Source: Chlamydoabsidia padenii
Lineage: Eukaryota; Mucoromycota; Mucoromycetes; Mucorales; Cunninghamellaceae
Direction: 5' to 3'
DNA length: 64,000 bases
Assembly: GCA_025330725.1 (NCBI GenBank)
Contig: JAIWND010000009.1
Span: 124,001 to 188,000 of the forward strand
Both the position numbers and the translations under genes were made by a program. The notes beneath the pieces were generated by a model. That model made no database searches and had not been told where the DNA came from. It worked only from the letters and a program-made list of their open reading frames with translations. The stretch's first letter is position 1; each line of letters starts with the position of its first letter. This document shows positions 12,904 to 24,451 of the stretch, in pieces.

Positions 12904-15813
12904 ATGCCCCTCTCTGAACAAGTCCGCAACAAATGGCGACGTAGATCAGAACCAATGTTATCCACCATAAAACAGGAGCAACAAGGTCAGCAACAAATTA
13001 CAACACCATTTAAAGATAATCAAGAGTCAAAACAAGAACCGACTTTGGATGCTCAGCAACCTGACCCTACACCGGCAACCAAGAAACCATCAACACAATC
13101 AACACCAACTACTATTGATCTTGGTCCTAATCCTGATACTTTGGTGTTTGGTATTGGCGAATATCAATTTGTCTCACAACTTGGTGAAGGTAAATTCAGC
13201 AAAGTAATGCTGGCTCGGCATTATCTGACTGGCGACAAATTTGCTATCAAGGTACAGAAAAAGATATTTGTAAAAAAAACAAGTTTGATACAGAAAGGGG
13301 TGGAACGTCGGATTTGATAATGATACTCACAAAACAAGCTTCTTCTTCTTCCTCTTCTCCTTTATTTATATGATATAGATGATTGACAAAAGGGTATTTG
13401 ATGATCGTGTTATGTCAAGACTGGTACGGGAAATCGGGGTAATGGAAGCCTTGAATCATTCAAATATTGCCAGATTGTATGAAACTTTTGAAACAACAAG
13501 TACTCTTTATCTGGTGATGGAATACATTCCTGGGATTAACTTGGAAGAACATTTGAAAACAATGGGTGGTAGCTTGACTGAAAATGACGCACGATTGATC
13601 TTTCGTCAAGTGGTGGCGGCGGTGGATTATTGCCATCAGAAATGGGTGGTTCATCGGGATTTAAAGGTAAAGTAACAAGTAGGAAAAAAAAATTAGGGGA
13701 GGGGAGGGGCGACTGGAGAAGGGGCAAGGAACAGAAAAAAAAAAAAGGCGGGATGGACAGAAAGGAGACTAACAAGTTTTTTTTTCTCTCTCTCTCTTTA
13801 CCTGTCATACTCTTGTTTAGGCACCAAACATCATTTTAACAAAAGACAATCAAGTACACCTGGTGGATTTCGGTCTCAGTAACAGGTTTGGGCATCAACG
13901 ATTACGAACTATTTGTGGTAAATTAATTTGATCTTCATTATCATTGACAAGGCTTACTCACTTTTATTATTATTATTATGTAGGATCTATGTTGTATTAC
14001 AGTCCTGAAATTATCAATGGGAAGAAGTATATTGGACCTGAAGTGGATTGTTGGTGTCTTGGTATCTGTCTATTCCGTATGGTTGCTGGGTTTGAAGCGT
14101 TTGTTCATGCAAAAAGTAAGTATAAAAAGTAAAGAAAAAGTGGGGAAGAAAGGGGTATTTACTAACCTAATTACATTATATCGTTTAGCTGTTGGTGAAC
14201 TACGAAAAGACATTCTCAATCGAAACTATCCTATGCCATCACACTTTAGCGAAGGTCTCAAGCGAACAATACAAAAGTGTCTTACAACAGATAGACGAAG
14301 GCGATCAAGTCTGGGTAATGCTCTCCAAGGTGATCCATGGTTAAACGATTATGGCCGCTTTGACGATTTATTCTCAGATGGTCAAAACTACCACGCAGCC
14401 ATGTATCAATTCGCATTACCATCAAGCATGTCTCATGATACCATCTCCTTGGAAGCTCGGCAACAAGAACGTGAACAGCAACAACAGCAATACTTAAGAG
14501 ATATGGAACAAGAAAAACAAATGGGTTACAGAGTACGGAAAACTATTATTCATCATGCTTACAACACCTCATTTTACTATACTGGACATGGTCGACGTGA
14601 AGAACGATCTCTGTTGGAACCTGCTCGGGCTGTCCTCTATAAAGAAATTCTCTCGGTCTTGAATCAAATATCTTTATGCTCAGTCCACTCGGTACACTTT
14701 GCTAGCTTTAGGTCACCTATGAATCAATTGCTTCGAAAATGGAAGCGACCGGATCCTCATGTAAACTCACACCACATCACTACTTGTGAATATCAAGAAC
14801 AACACGGCACCAATACAACTGCGACTTTACTATCATCATCCGTGTCCACCGACATCGATACACCTTTGGCACAACAAACCAAGTCTTCTTCTTCTTCTAC
14901 CGGCTCACGACTCTTGAAGAAATCGTCAACACTCAACCTATCTCAACTTTACCAAAGGACTAAGGACAAGACCCACTACTTTACCATACAAGGAAACACT
15001 CAGCCTCCATCAAACCCCGAACACTCTAGCTTGGATAATCAGCCTGCGCCAATTAGATCGGACATTGCTCAAGATGAAATGGAACTAGTGCTTTTGGTAC
15101 GATCTGTATGTGAACTTCTTGGCGTAACCTACTTGCATGAATCCAGATCTCAGCTCAGCTGCATGTTTACATTGTGCGATTACAAGATTGAACCGCCATC
15201 ATCACCCACCAACAGACAGATATCTCGAAAACCATCTTTGAAACAGCTCTTCAACACGACAACAGCAGGATCATCACCAAATCTATTGAAAAAGAAGAGC
15301 TTTACCAACAATGCTCTCCATTCGAAAAATACCGTCGATCCGTTAAACTCAGCCAACGATCTCAATAGTAATCATTCGGAATCAAAAGAATGGTGGCTTC
15401 AGCAACTCCAAAGACTCTCTTTACCTCACTCCAATCTTTTGCAGCAGCAACAACAACAACAACATACTTTACGGCATTCATCAAGTGCTCAGCTTCTTCG
15501 GTCACCGGCTCCTGGGCGATTTGTATTACGTGGTAAAGCTTCTTTTGATAACTTTTTCCAACGTAGACAAGACAAGAATGGAAATCCGACAACAACAACA
15601 GATAACAACCATGAACAAACCAAAGAAGCACCCCTGACTCCATCAACAGAAGGCACCGTTGTATTCTCCATCCAGGTTTATTTTGTCCCATCCAAGCAAA
15701 AGGGAAATGCTCGGCTATTGGCTTTACAGTTTACGAAAACATCTGGATCTCCAAAGGTCTACAAACTGGTCACGGGGTGGATCACTAGTGTATTACAATC
15801 GAAACACAATTAG
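12904..15813 (+). CDS. KIN1/MARK-like serine/threonine kinase with C-terminal KA1-like domain
   Basis: Exons 12904-13251, 13379-13666, 13821-13917, 13984-14115 and 14189-15813 give 829 residues. The kinase domain spans about 86-345. It has the glycine loop LGEGKFSKV, catalytic Lys at the end of exon 1 (KFAIK), HRDLK with [12 protein letters not shown], and [19 protein letters not shown] in subdomain IX. The usual APE is SPE ([18 protein letters not shown]). A long Ser/Gln-rich linker leads to a C-terminal segment ([15 protein letters not shown]... then [13 protein letters not shown]) that looks like KA1, the anionic-phospholipid-binding module of Kin1, Kin4 and MARK kinases. This family controls polarity and cytokinesis at the cell cortex. 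All catalytic residues are present, so an active enzyme is expected. The MARK/KIN1 grouping is confident; choosing KIN1 over KIN4 is not. Confidence 0.88.
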
Positions 15814-16167
15814 GCCTAGTCCCCCATTACACACACACACAAACCCTCCTTTGTATATTACCCCGTTACTCTTAATCTATATCATATCCCTTGTATGTTA
15901 CTACCATTTTATCATATCATATCACATTACATCACCTTTTTGTATTTACCATTTACTTTATTTTTTAAATAATAAAATCAACTATCTATTCCTATCTAAA
16001 AACAATAATGATCGTCTTTGTGTGTTATGTTTTCAAGTCTTTTGTCCCTGTTATAAAACTCATCAAGATAATACAACAAGTTTTTTTATTGAATACCAAT
16101 AGTGCTATAAAAAAAGAGGGGGGGGGAAAGGGAATCAAGTATACTAACTAATTGAGAGTAGAGTTCA
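15814..16167. other. Convergent 3' flanks
   Basis: The region between two converging genes. It is AT-rich with a short CA run and AATAAA-like signals near 15969. No coding signal was seen. Confidence 0.6.
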
Positions 16168-16455
16168 TCATGCACCAATAGGACTGTAAGCTGGGGAGTT
16201 GTGTAGTTCGCGTTTGCCAAACAAGCTAAATAAAATGAAGCAATTAGTGTCATGTTTGCCAAGTTTTTACAATAAATGGACTTACAAGTAAAAGATAAGA
16301 CCAACAATGGGGAAGAAGAAGATCAACAAGGCCCAGCCCAATTTGCCACTTACAGCTCGGTTTGAGTTGATAACTTCGAAGATAACAATCAGGTCGAGAA
16401 TTAACACCAAGAATCCGACCACACCACCAGTGTAAGAGAGCATATTTTGAGTCAT
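16168..16455 (-). CDS. Small two-TM membrane protein with PLDc_N-like (phospholipase D nuclease N-terminal) segment
   Basis: Two exons (16286-16455, 16168-16225) give 75 residues. Two hydrophobic helices (VVGFLVLILDLIVIFEVI and LGWALLIFFFPIVGLIFYF) are joined by a short polar loop and followed by LFGKRELH. The W-x(n)-P-x-G-x-x-x-Y spacing and the LFG end resemble the PLDc_N domain found at the N-terminus of cardiolipin synthases and as stand-alone small proteins. The splice TT|C restores Y-F-L-F-G, which supports the exon join. The start ATG chosen (MTQNMLSYTGG) lies just before the first helix. No catalytic HKD motif is present, so no enzyme activity is inferred. The gene has a TTCAAATCCCGAC element 128 bp upstream. 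Confidence 0.72.
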
Positions 16456-16582
16456 GTCGATATAATGAGGTAAATGATGATGATTCAAAAAAAAAAAAAA
16501 AAAAAAAAGATGATAAGAGAAAAGAAAAAGAATAGAAAATAGTGACACCAACTACCCATATGAAGAAACCGGCCTACCTGGA

Positions 16583-16600
16583 AAATTCAAATCCCGACAT
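16583..16600 (-). promoter_or_regulatory. Recurrent promoter element, CGGGATTTGAA type
   Basis: The plus strand reads AAATTCAAATCCCGACAT, 128 bp upstream of the small membrane protein ATG. The same 15-base core TTCAAATCCCGACAT recurs at 35927-35941 ahead of the homeodomain gene. Confidence 0.5.
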
Positions 16601-17291
16601 CGGCACCAAGGATTTCTTTTTGACCCATCCCTCGTTCGTTAAAGTAAACCCCCGGCCTCTTTTTTTATTCGTCCCACTCAATATGACTCTGGGCCATTCC
16701 ATTCGATTCTTTTCCTTTTTCAGCATTTGTTGAAATGCCGATGACACAAACGAACGGGTCCGAAAAACGTAAAATAAAAAAGTGTGTAATAAAGACAAGG
16801 CATAAGTTCCTTGTGGGTTGAAGGTGATGATGGATGGTGGAGCCAAGATATTGTTTGTTTAGTAAGAAACATGATTTGTTCTTTTTTTTCTCGTAGTTTC
16901 GCTGCATCAAAAAACTTGGGCTTCTTCCGGCTCATCCGGTTTACCGATTGGCAGAGCACTGACACCATGTGTAAACGGCGCTAACCATATAAAAAATGAA
17001 AGCAAATGAAAAAGATTATACCTTCTGCGGCAAGATATAGCTTAATCAAACCGATAGTAATTTATGCCAAGGCACTATCTTTTTTAATCCACCATAAACG
17101 ATGTCTTCTATTAAACCGTTCGATCTGAAACATTCGTTGCTGAATGGTTCGTTCTTTGACATATCCCTTAAAATAAAAAATATTCAAAGCCCGCATCCTT
17201 TTTTGTGTCGGTGTGGGGGGGGGGATTTTAAATGCCCAGCGCGCTGTTATAAGTTATAAGCGATCCAATTTTTTTCTCTTCTCTTCCCCTT

Positions 17292-17293
<2 letters not shown>

Positions 17294-17336
<43 letters not shown>
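17294..17336 (+). repeat. Poly(T) tract, 43 nt
   Basis: Uninterrupted T run about 200 bp before the PAS gene ATG, directly ahead of the TC repeat. Confidence 0.9.
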
Positions 17337-17340
<4 letters not shown>

Positions 17341-17354
17341 CCTCTCCATCTTGC

Positions 17355-17359
<5 letters not shown>

Positions 17360-17436
<77 letters not shown>
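17360..17436 (+). repeat. (TC)n dinucleotide microsatellite, about 38 units
   Basis: A pure TC/CT run ending about 100 bp before the PAS gene ATG, probably in its promoter or 5' leader. Similar shorter runs lie before the kinase (12790) and PP2A (48012) genes. Confidence 0.9.
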
Positions 17437-17440
<4 letters not shown>

Positions 17441-17539
17441 TCTTTTATTACAACATCCTTTATTTATCTTTTACACACAATATTACTTATTACCATCTAC
17501 AAGTAAACCTCATTGCTTTATCCATCCAACCAACTTGGA

Positions 17540-18367
17540 ATGCTTGACAACTCAAGTTTTATCATCATCTACGATAATACTTCAACATGTAAAGTCAAAT
17601 TTATCACTGATAGTGTGGTGGACGTTCTTGGGTGGGAACCTATGGAACTTATTGGAAAACCTGTCTTCTCTCTCTTCGACTCTAAAGAAATACCTGCTCT
17701 ACACCAAATCCATACATCTAATGTAATGAACGAAAAACTCTGCTCCATGACCAGCTACCGATATCTGCATAAGAGTGGTCACTTTTGTAAAATCCAAACC
17801 GTAGTCCACTATTGTTACAGCGATTTGGTGACCGTCAACTTTCTTTATGATCCCAACTCACTTGGTCACAAACAACGAATGAACAGCGTGGACGAAGCAT
17901 TCGAAATCAACGAAGACGGCGAACTACAACTAGTCTCCACCGGCTCCTTCCCTTGGCGACCCAAGGATTTAAAGGACAGTATGAAACATAGTCTTATGGT
18001 GTCTACGAGCTGGAACATGGATCGAATCACACATCAACAGGAACCAAGATTCTTTATTCTTCTCAACCGATACTCTGAATTGTTAACTATTACCTATGTT
18101 AGCGAAATGGTGACTGAACTCTTGGGGATCCGACCGGCTGATGTCCTGGGTAAATCTGTGTATCAAGTGGTCCATCCCAATGATCGGGCGGTGGTCGAAG
18201 CTCAATGTAATTCCGCCAAATCTCATTATGTAACATGTCGTATCAGGTTTGATTGGTTGGTGGTCGAAGAAAAAGAAAAGCTACAACCGGTGGATAGCGT
18301 TGTGTCTGGATCCACTGATGGTTTGGTCTTGGTCATTCGTTTGGCTCAGAAACCAGTACAGCTTTGA
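17540..18367 (+). CDS. Two-PAS-domain sensor or regulatory protein
   Basis: A single intronless ORF of 275 residues from ATG 17540 (the frame is open upstream but has no earlier ATG). Residues about 8-100 form a PAS domain (FIIIYDNTSTCKVKFITDSV, VLGWEPMELIGKPVFSLF). Residues about 175-240 form a second PAS domain (RFFILLNRYSELLTITYVSE, LLGIRPADVLGKSVYQVVHP, NDRAVVE). No GATA finger, kinase or GXNCRFLQ flavin-binding LOV motif is visible, so this is not a complete white-collar-1-type photoreceptor. PAS domains bind small ligands or dimerise; the signal sensed here is unknown. The intronless structure contrasts with its neighbours. The pyrimidine-rich leader is noted separately. Confidence 0.8.
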   Translation: MLDNSSFIIIYDNTSTCKVKFITDSVVDVLGWEPMELIGKPVFSLFDSKEIPALHQIHTSNVMNEKLCSMTSYRYLHKSGHFCKIQTVVHYCYSDLVTVNFLYDPNSLGHKQRMNSVDEAFEINEDGELQLVSTGSFPWRPKDLKDSMKHSLMVSTSWNMDRITHQQEPRFFILLNRYSELLTITYVSEMVTELLGIRPADVLGKSVYQVVHPNDRAVVEAQCNSAKSHYVTCRIRFDWLVVEEKEKLQPVDSVVSGSTDGLVLVIRLAQKPVQL

Positions 18368-18842
18368 AACCTTCCTCTTGATCTCTCTTGATCTCTTGGT
18401 CTTTCTTGATCTCTTGCTCTCTCTTGATCTCTCTCTCTCTGGTTTGGGTTTTTATATACAAGTAGAATACATTATAATCATCATCTTCATTATCATTATC
18501 ATTACTTTAGTTATCATTCATTCATCCCCTACTCATTCCATTTATATATACACTTTACTAAACTAAACATGTCATGTTTTTAATCCCTCTCTCCCTAGAT
18601 CCCACCTCCTATTTTTTACACCTTTATGGTTGTCATGTAGTCGTCACACATTAATAAAGAAAGAAAGTTGACGACGTTGTTATTTGAAATACACAATATT
18701 ACTCTCAACTGGATGATTCGAAAATCGATCATTAGTCGAATTTTGATGGCTTTGTTTCATATCACTTTGTCTACTACTCTTTAAATATAAATAGTCATAT
18801 TTACTTTGTACCGAGCTTCCTCTCTTTCTCAATGTTCCTCTG
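18368..18842. other. Intergenic region, PAS 3' flank and ATPase promoter
   Basis: Short imperfect tandem copies of TCTTGATCTCT at 18377-18436 lie just after the PAS stop codon. The rest is AT-rich. No coding signal was seen. Confidence 0.55.
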
Positions 18843-21800
18843 ATGACTGATTTGGGTCTTGTTCCTGCAGTTAATAGACGATCTTATATTGATCATCAGC
18901 TTCAGATTCATGGTAACTAAATATCATAGAAACTAGTGTCTTTTTTTAAATTAACCTTTGGTTTCACTCTTTTAATGGATCGGCATGACAGCAAATGATT
19001 TGATGGCTGACTCTGAGCATACACTCGAGGTTCTTCATGGACTCCACTCTATAATGGTTTTCTATTCCAGGACAGAGAAACCAAGTGATAAGAAGCCTTT
19101 AAATAATGATTTTATGAAATATATTTGTAATCAGTTGATATCATTGGCCTTACCGTCTTCCGAAAACCAGTTCACATTCTGCATGAATTCCATCCAAGTG
19201 GTGTCTTTTATCTTGCTTGCCGAGTTCCTGGTTCAAGGTTTGAGTCCCCGCTCCTGGATTTGATTTTTTTTCAATTTTTAACGTCTTTCTTTTAAAAAAA
19301 TCCAGATGTATCAATTCAACAACTCGACCGTTGTTTACAAACTCACATCGAATCTTATGCACCAGACAATCAAGCTAGTCATGACCACGCCAAAGCAATC
19401 ATCTCGCAACACTTGGAACGACAAAGAAATTACATTTTGGAAATCGAAAAGCGTGGGACTTTTAACATTAGCGACCAACAATTACAACAACCAAAGACTT
19501 ACACAGGTAGTTGGCGTCCTACTCTTGGAAAGGTCATCTATACATTGAAGACTTGGATTCCTGGCACCTTGTATCACACCAGCAACTCTTTTGGCTCACA
19601 ACTCCTCCAGTCACCGAATAGTACTCTTTTATTGCCGTCTCCGTCCTTGTATTTCGACTGTGACCTTACTATTCTCTTCGACTTGATTAATTACACCAAT
19701 GACAAGCATGGTATATCCAGCCACCTATTAACCAGTCTCCAACAACACTACGGTCCCAACACTTTGCCCAGGATCACCAAACCTCGTGCCTGGACTCTTC
19801 TTTATCATCAACTCACCGACTTGATGGTCTTGATATTACTAGTCGCCTCTATTGTTGAAGGTGCTCAATCGGATTTTGATAGTATGGCTATCTTGTTGGC
19901 CGTGGTGGTGCTCAATACGGTCTTTGGATGCACTCAAGAATGGAAAGCCTGTCAAACGCTATTTGCAATGATGGATGACTCGGAGCCCAAGGTAAAGTAA
20001 TAACAAAAAAAAAAAAAAAAAAAAAAAAAGATGAACAAGTCATTGATGATGTTTGTTATTGAATATAGGCTAAAGTGATTAGGGATGGTAACCCATCTAT
20101 TATCCCGTCCCATCAACTCGTGCCTGGTGATTTGGTGCTATTGACAACTGGTGATTTGGTGCCTGCCGATCTTCGTTTGATTGAAACTCATCAACTTGAA
20201 ATCGTGGAAAGTATTCTTTCTGGTGAAAGTAATCCGGTGCAAAAACAAGTGTATCCTATCTACTCAAAGGTATTTACTTTGTTTTATAGCATGATAAAAT
20301 GTAAAATACAAACCAATTTTACCTCTTTTCTTTGTTTCTGTTATTCAAGACTAGACATATTCCTTTAACAGAATGTTATGGCAACGCATTCATGTCAACA
20401 ATTGTTACTCATGGGCATGGTAAAGGTGTAGTTGTTCGGACAGGAACACATACAGAAGTAAGTGGAAAACAAAACAGGTACGTGTACTCACAGCTGCTTT
20501 TTATTAAAGATTGGCAAAATCAATACTAAACTTCGTAATACATCGACTCGCAAGGTCAAGACACGCATTCAACTCAAGCTGGACTCACTTGGAAAGTGTC
20601 TTGTGGGATTGTCAATCTTATTATGCTCTCTAGTGGTGGTGATTGGTATCATTTGGAAAAGGGATACCGAAAAAATGATCAACGTGGGTCTCAGGTAACA
20701 CATTAATGGAAACACAAGGTGGATTTTATATATGGTAATTTTAATTTGTATTGTTATTATTATAGTCTGGCTGTCTCGGTGATTCCAGAAGGTCTTGTTG
20801 CTGTTACCACTGTTTCAATGGCATTAGGTGTCCAACGGATGATGAAAAGGTAAACCCAACCAAAGTAGACTTATAAGAATGTCTTACTAATCTCTGTTAT
20901 TTGATACTTAGACAATGTATTATGCGCACCTTACCGGCTGTTGAAACACTGGGTAGTGTCACCGCAATATGTACTGACAAGGTAACAATCATCATTTTGG
21001 AATATATACACACAGTGATTACTAACCATGTTTTACTCTATGATCAATAGACAGGTACACTGACTGAAGGTATTATGAAAACCACCAAATTGTGGACAGC
21101 GGACAACAAGTTATACGACACAAAAGACCTGATTTTACATCACCCATCTCAAGGACATACCACACGGGCGGAAGATGAATCAGACAAAACGATCATCACC
21201 TCAAGCATCAAGGGCGATTCCTTATCTTCATCGACATTCTCAGCCAACGACGATAATACTGGAACACCATGGGCACCAAAAGAAGATGCAGGACTGACAC
21301 CGTTAGATTACTCGATGATGATCTGTGCCCTTTGTAACAATGCGACCATATACTTTGATCCTGAATTGCATGAATGGAAATCTACAGGTGATCCTACCGA
21401 CCTGGCACTTCTCTCAATGGTGCAACATCTTCAACTAGGTCCTAACTTTTGGAAGCGGCGACATCTACACTTTGACAAGCACCTTGAACACGCCTTTGAC
21501 AGCACTCGTAAACTCATGACTATTATCTATGCAACATCACCATTACAGCTGCCCCTACCATTACCATTATCGTCTTTGGAAACAACATCACCCAATGGAA
21601 GTTCTCAAGGCAGCCCACTATCTTCATCAACACACTCTCCGACCTACACCATGGTCAGCAAAGGGGCTCCCGAAGATATCCTCCAACGGTGTACTCATTA
21701 CTTTTCTTCGCCCGAGGTTGTTACCACCATAAACGACAAGGTGATACATATGGTGATGGCTCAAAACACTCGACTAGCATCAAAAGGTCAGAGGGTCATT

Positions 21801-23368
21801 GGACTGGCGATCAAGTTTATACCTCGACACCATGATCTCCCAAAAGCTCCTCATACTGATGTCTTTTTGGAAGAAGGAATGATCTTTGTTGGCCTTATTG
21901 GTTTGGTGGATCCTCCGAAACAAGGTGCCAAAGAAGCCATCCGGATTGCTCGAAAGGCTGGTATTCAAGTCATTATGATTACTGGGGATCAAGCCGCTAC
22001 AGCTACAGCAGTTGCTACTCAACTAGGTATTGACTCTGATGGATCATTGAAGGTGAGACGCATCTTAAAACAAGCATGTATTCTTTACTTAACCTCCCTC
22101 CCCCCCCTTTTTTTTTTTAAAAAAAACACAGTCTTTAACGGGGAAAGAGTTGGATGAACTCTCTATTGATGAATTGGCCAGCCTTGATCCTTTCCCTTGT
22201 GTCTTTGGACGGGTCAGTCACGACAACAAGTTAAAAATTATCCATGCCCTACAACAACGTGGAGAAGTAGTGGCTATGATCGGTGATGGTGTCAATGGTA
22301 ACTACAAAAGAAGGAAAAAGGAAATGATAGAATACTGACCAAGCTATTGTTGTTATTGTAGATGCGACCGCCATCCGACAGGCAGATATTGGTATTGCGA
22401 TGGGATCAGGAACAGAGATCACCAAACAGGCAGCAGATATGATACTACTCGACAATGACTTTTTAACGATTATTTCAGCAATTGAAGAAGGACGGCATGT
22501 GTTTACCAATATCCTCAAATTCACGGTATACCTCCTCAGCTGCAATGGAGCAGAAATCATCCTAATGCTTATTTGCGTTGTTTTGAATATGGAAATGCCT
22601 CTGACGACCATGATGATCCTGTGGGCTAATATAATAGGTAAAGTAAATGGTGAGGTGTGGATGACTATCATGCTCACCTTGACTTATTTTTATTTAACCC
22701 TCTCCCCCCCCAGCTGATATTCCACCTGCTATGGCTTTGGGCGTGGAGCCAAAAGAAATTGGTTTGATGGATCGATCTCCGAGACAACCTAATCTTGATG
22801 TACTGACCTGGACATCTTGGTTAACTATTGGCCTCCAAGCACTCACCATCTCCTGCCTTACACTGACTGTATACCTTGTTTCCATCCATGTCTTGCATCA
22901 CCCTCTTGCCCAATCCCAGTCTGCGGTAAGTGAATAAAAGAAGATCATCCAATGGGTTTGTCTCACCAAACTTTTTTTTTTTTTTGAACTCAGGCGTTTA
23001 CGACATTGACAACTTTACAACTCCTTCACTCCTTTTTATCGAAAAGCATCACACAATCGATCTGGCGGCATGGGATTCTAACTAACCAATGGCTGATTTT
23101 GGCCTTTGGTATGTCCTTCAGCTTGATGATCTTGGGAATATACTCACCAGGTAAGTTCATGATAAAGAAATCGGGGAATAGAATAAGATCACGTTCCTTC
23201 TAACGAATGATGTTACTCACAAATTCTTATATAGGTATCTCTTCATGGTTGCAGTTAACATTTGTGGATGCAATTTCCTGGGTCATGATCCTCGCCTGTT
23301 GTTTCGTTCAAGTAATTTTGGTGGAATCCTGGAAATGGTGCCTACGATCCTATCGATGGATTATTTAA
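18843..23368 (+). CDS. P2-type cation-transporting ATPase with a long N-terminal extension
   Basis: Fourteen exons, from ATG 18843 to TAA 23368, splice in frame to 1198 residues. The first ~230 residues match nothing I recognise. A Cation_ATPase_N-like segment follows (HGISSHLLTSLQQHYGPNTL), then M1/M2 and the actuator loop (VPGDLVLLTTGDLVPADLRL, ESILSGES). M4 carries PEGLVAVTTVSMALG, and the phosphorylation motif is CTDKTGTLT with Asp split from the rest by an intron. The nucleotide domain has MVSKGAPE; the hinge has MITGDQAA and MIGDGVNDATAIRQADIGIA. About six C-terminal TM segments follow. The PEGL in M4 fits P2 Ca2+/monovalent pumps. It pumps cations across an internal or plasma membrane; the ion is not assignable by eye. 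All catalytic motifs are intact. No calmodulin-binding tail is evident. Confidence 0.88.
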
Positions 23369-23571
23369 AATAGTTTAAATTTAATAATAAAGGCGTGATA
23401 CGATATATATCAAGTCCATCAAGCCATGGTCTTTTTTAGTTTATAATAAAGTTGTTTATTAAATATGTTGTATAAAATATTGTATTACAGGGGTAGATGG
23501 GCAAAGAAGAATTGTGGTGTAAAAAACTAAACTAAACTAAACTAAAGCTAGAGGAGGTGGGAGTTGGAGGG

Positions 23572-23573
<2 letters not shown>

Positions 23574-23608
<35 letters not shown>
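23574..23608 (+). repeat. (TA)n microsatellite between two convergent genes
   Basis: A nearly pure TA run of about 35 nt in the 252-bp gap between the ATPase and C2H2 stop codons. It may form a cruciform. Nothing else is seen in the gap apart from AATAAA signals near 23382 and 23446. Confidence 0.85.
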
Positions 23609-23609
<1 letters not shown>

Positions 23610-23620
23610 CTAGAGGACCT

Positions 23621-24451
23621 TCAGATCAATGAAGTTGTTGTTATATCTTGGGAACCTTGCATCCAGGAAGGTTTAGCAGCCAATGGTTTGATAGGAGGAG
23701 GAGACCTGCGCATTTTCAAATGTTTACCATTCAACTTGTGGACCCTGATATGACGCCGCATATTACTTTGTACACTAAAGGACCTGTCGCAATTTGGTTC
23801 AGGGCATGTAAAAGGTTTTTCGCCAGTATGTGAGTAGGTGTGGATCCGTAAAGAAGAAGGTCGAGAGAAGCCTTTTTGACAATATTCACATTGGTATTTG
23901 TTGGTGGTGGTGGTAGCAGTTTGTTTGAGATCATGTTCTTCTTCATCCACACTTGTAGAGAGAGTAGGACTGGAAGGTACGGTCGAGGTCGAATGAGAAG
24001 GATACAGTGCAGGTGGTGATAAGGCAGCAGTTTTCATCAATTCCACTGTGCTGGTTGATACCGCCCGACGATGTTGTTGTTGTTGTTGTTGTTGTTGTTG
24101 AGGTGCCAGTAATCCATTGGGTGGCGAGGTGGCATAAGGATGCGTATAGTCTGAATACGATCGAGAGTGTAAATTACGAGCCGATCGAGGATGAGTTTGA
24201 TAAGAGTGTTGGTATAATGGTGTAGGTCGAAAAGGAATCGGCCATGTGGTGGAAGAAGGAGCAGTGGATGGATTTGGTGAAGCACTAGGTTCCATGGGTG
24301 TAGGTGCTGTTAAAGATAGACTTTTAAAATGACCCACTACATCTGAAGCGTTTCGTCGATGTTGTTTATGAGGCAAGGATGGAATCCCTGCTCCTTCAAG
24401 CATGAGTTGGATAGATGGTAAGGTAGGTAAGGTGGGATTTTCAGACGACAT
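23621..24451 (-). CDS. C2H2 zinc-finger transcription factor (two fingers)
   Basis: Intronless, 276 residues from MSSENPTLP. The frame stays open further upstream, but that part is low complexity from poly-A DNA. A Pro/Ser/Thr-rich N-terminal region contains a nine-Gln run (CAA/CAG repeat near 24071-24099). Two tandem C2H2 fingers lie near residues 195-250: YQCEYCQKGFSRPSSLRIHT then YSHTGEKPF, and TCPEPNCDRSFSVQSNMRRH. They are joined by a canonical TGEKP linker. A basic tail follows (KLNGKHLKMRRSPPP). A nuclear DNA-binding regulator is expected. Paired-finger proteins of this shape are common in Mucoromycota, and the target is unknown. Confidence 0.88.
   Translation of the reverse strand: MSSENPTLPTLPSIQLMLEGAGIPSLPHKQHRRNASDVVGHFKSLSLTAPTPMEPSASPNPSTAPSSTTWPIPFRPTPLYQHSYQTHPRSARNLHSRSYSDYTHPYATSPPNGLLAPQQQQQQQQQHRRAVSTSTVELMKTAALSPPALYPSHSTSTVPSSPTLSTSVDEEEHDLKQTATTTTNKYQCEYCQKGFSRPSSLRIHTYSHTGEKPFTCPEPNCDRSFSVQSNMRRHIRVHKLNGKHLKMRRSPPPIKPLAAKPSWMQGSQDITTTSLI

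Larger units (their letters stand above)
16456..17539. other. Bidirectional promoter region with homopolymer and dinucleotide repeats
   Basis: It lies between the minus-strand small membrane gene and the plus-strand PAS gene. It contains the element at 16583-16600, a GGGGATTTTAAATGCCC variant at about 17219-17235, a T43 tract and a long (TC)n run. No coding signal was seen. Confidence 0.6.

Noticed and set aside
17513..17539. Upstream in-frame TTG extension of the PAS protein
   Set aside because: A non-ATG start is not expected for a fungal nuclear gene; the ATG at 17540 is used.
19237..19262. GGTTTGAGTCCCCG, tRNA-like T-arm
   Set aside because: Lies inside an intron of the P-type ATPase with no cloverleaf around it.
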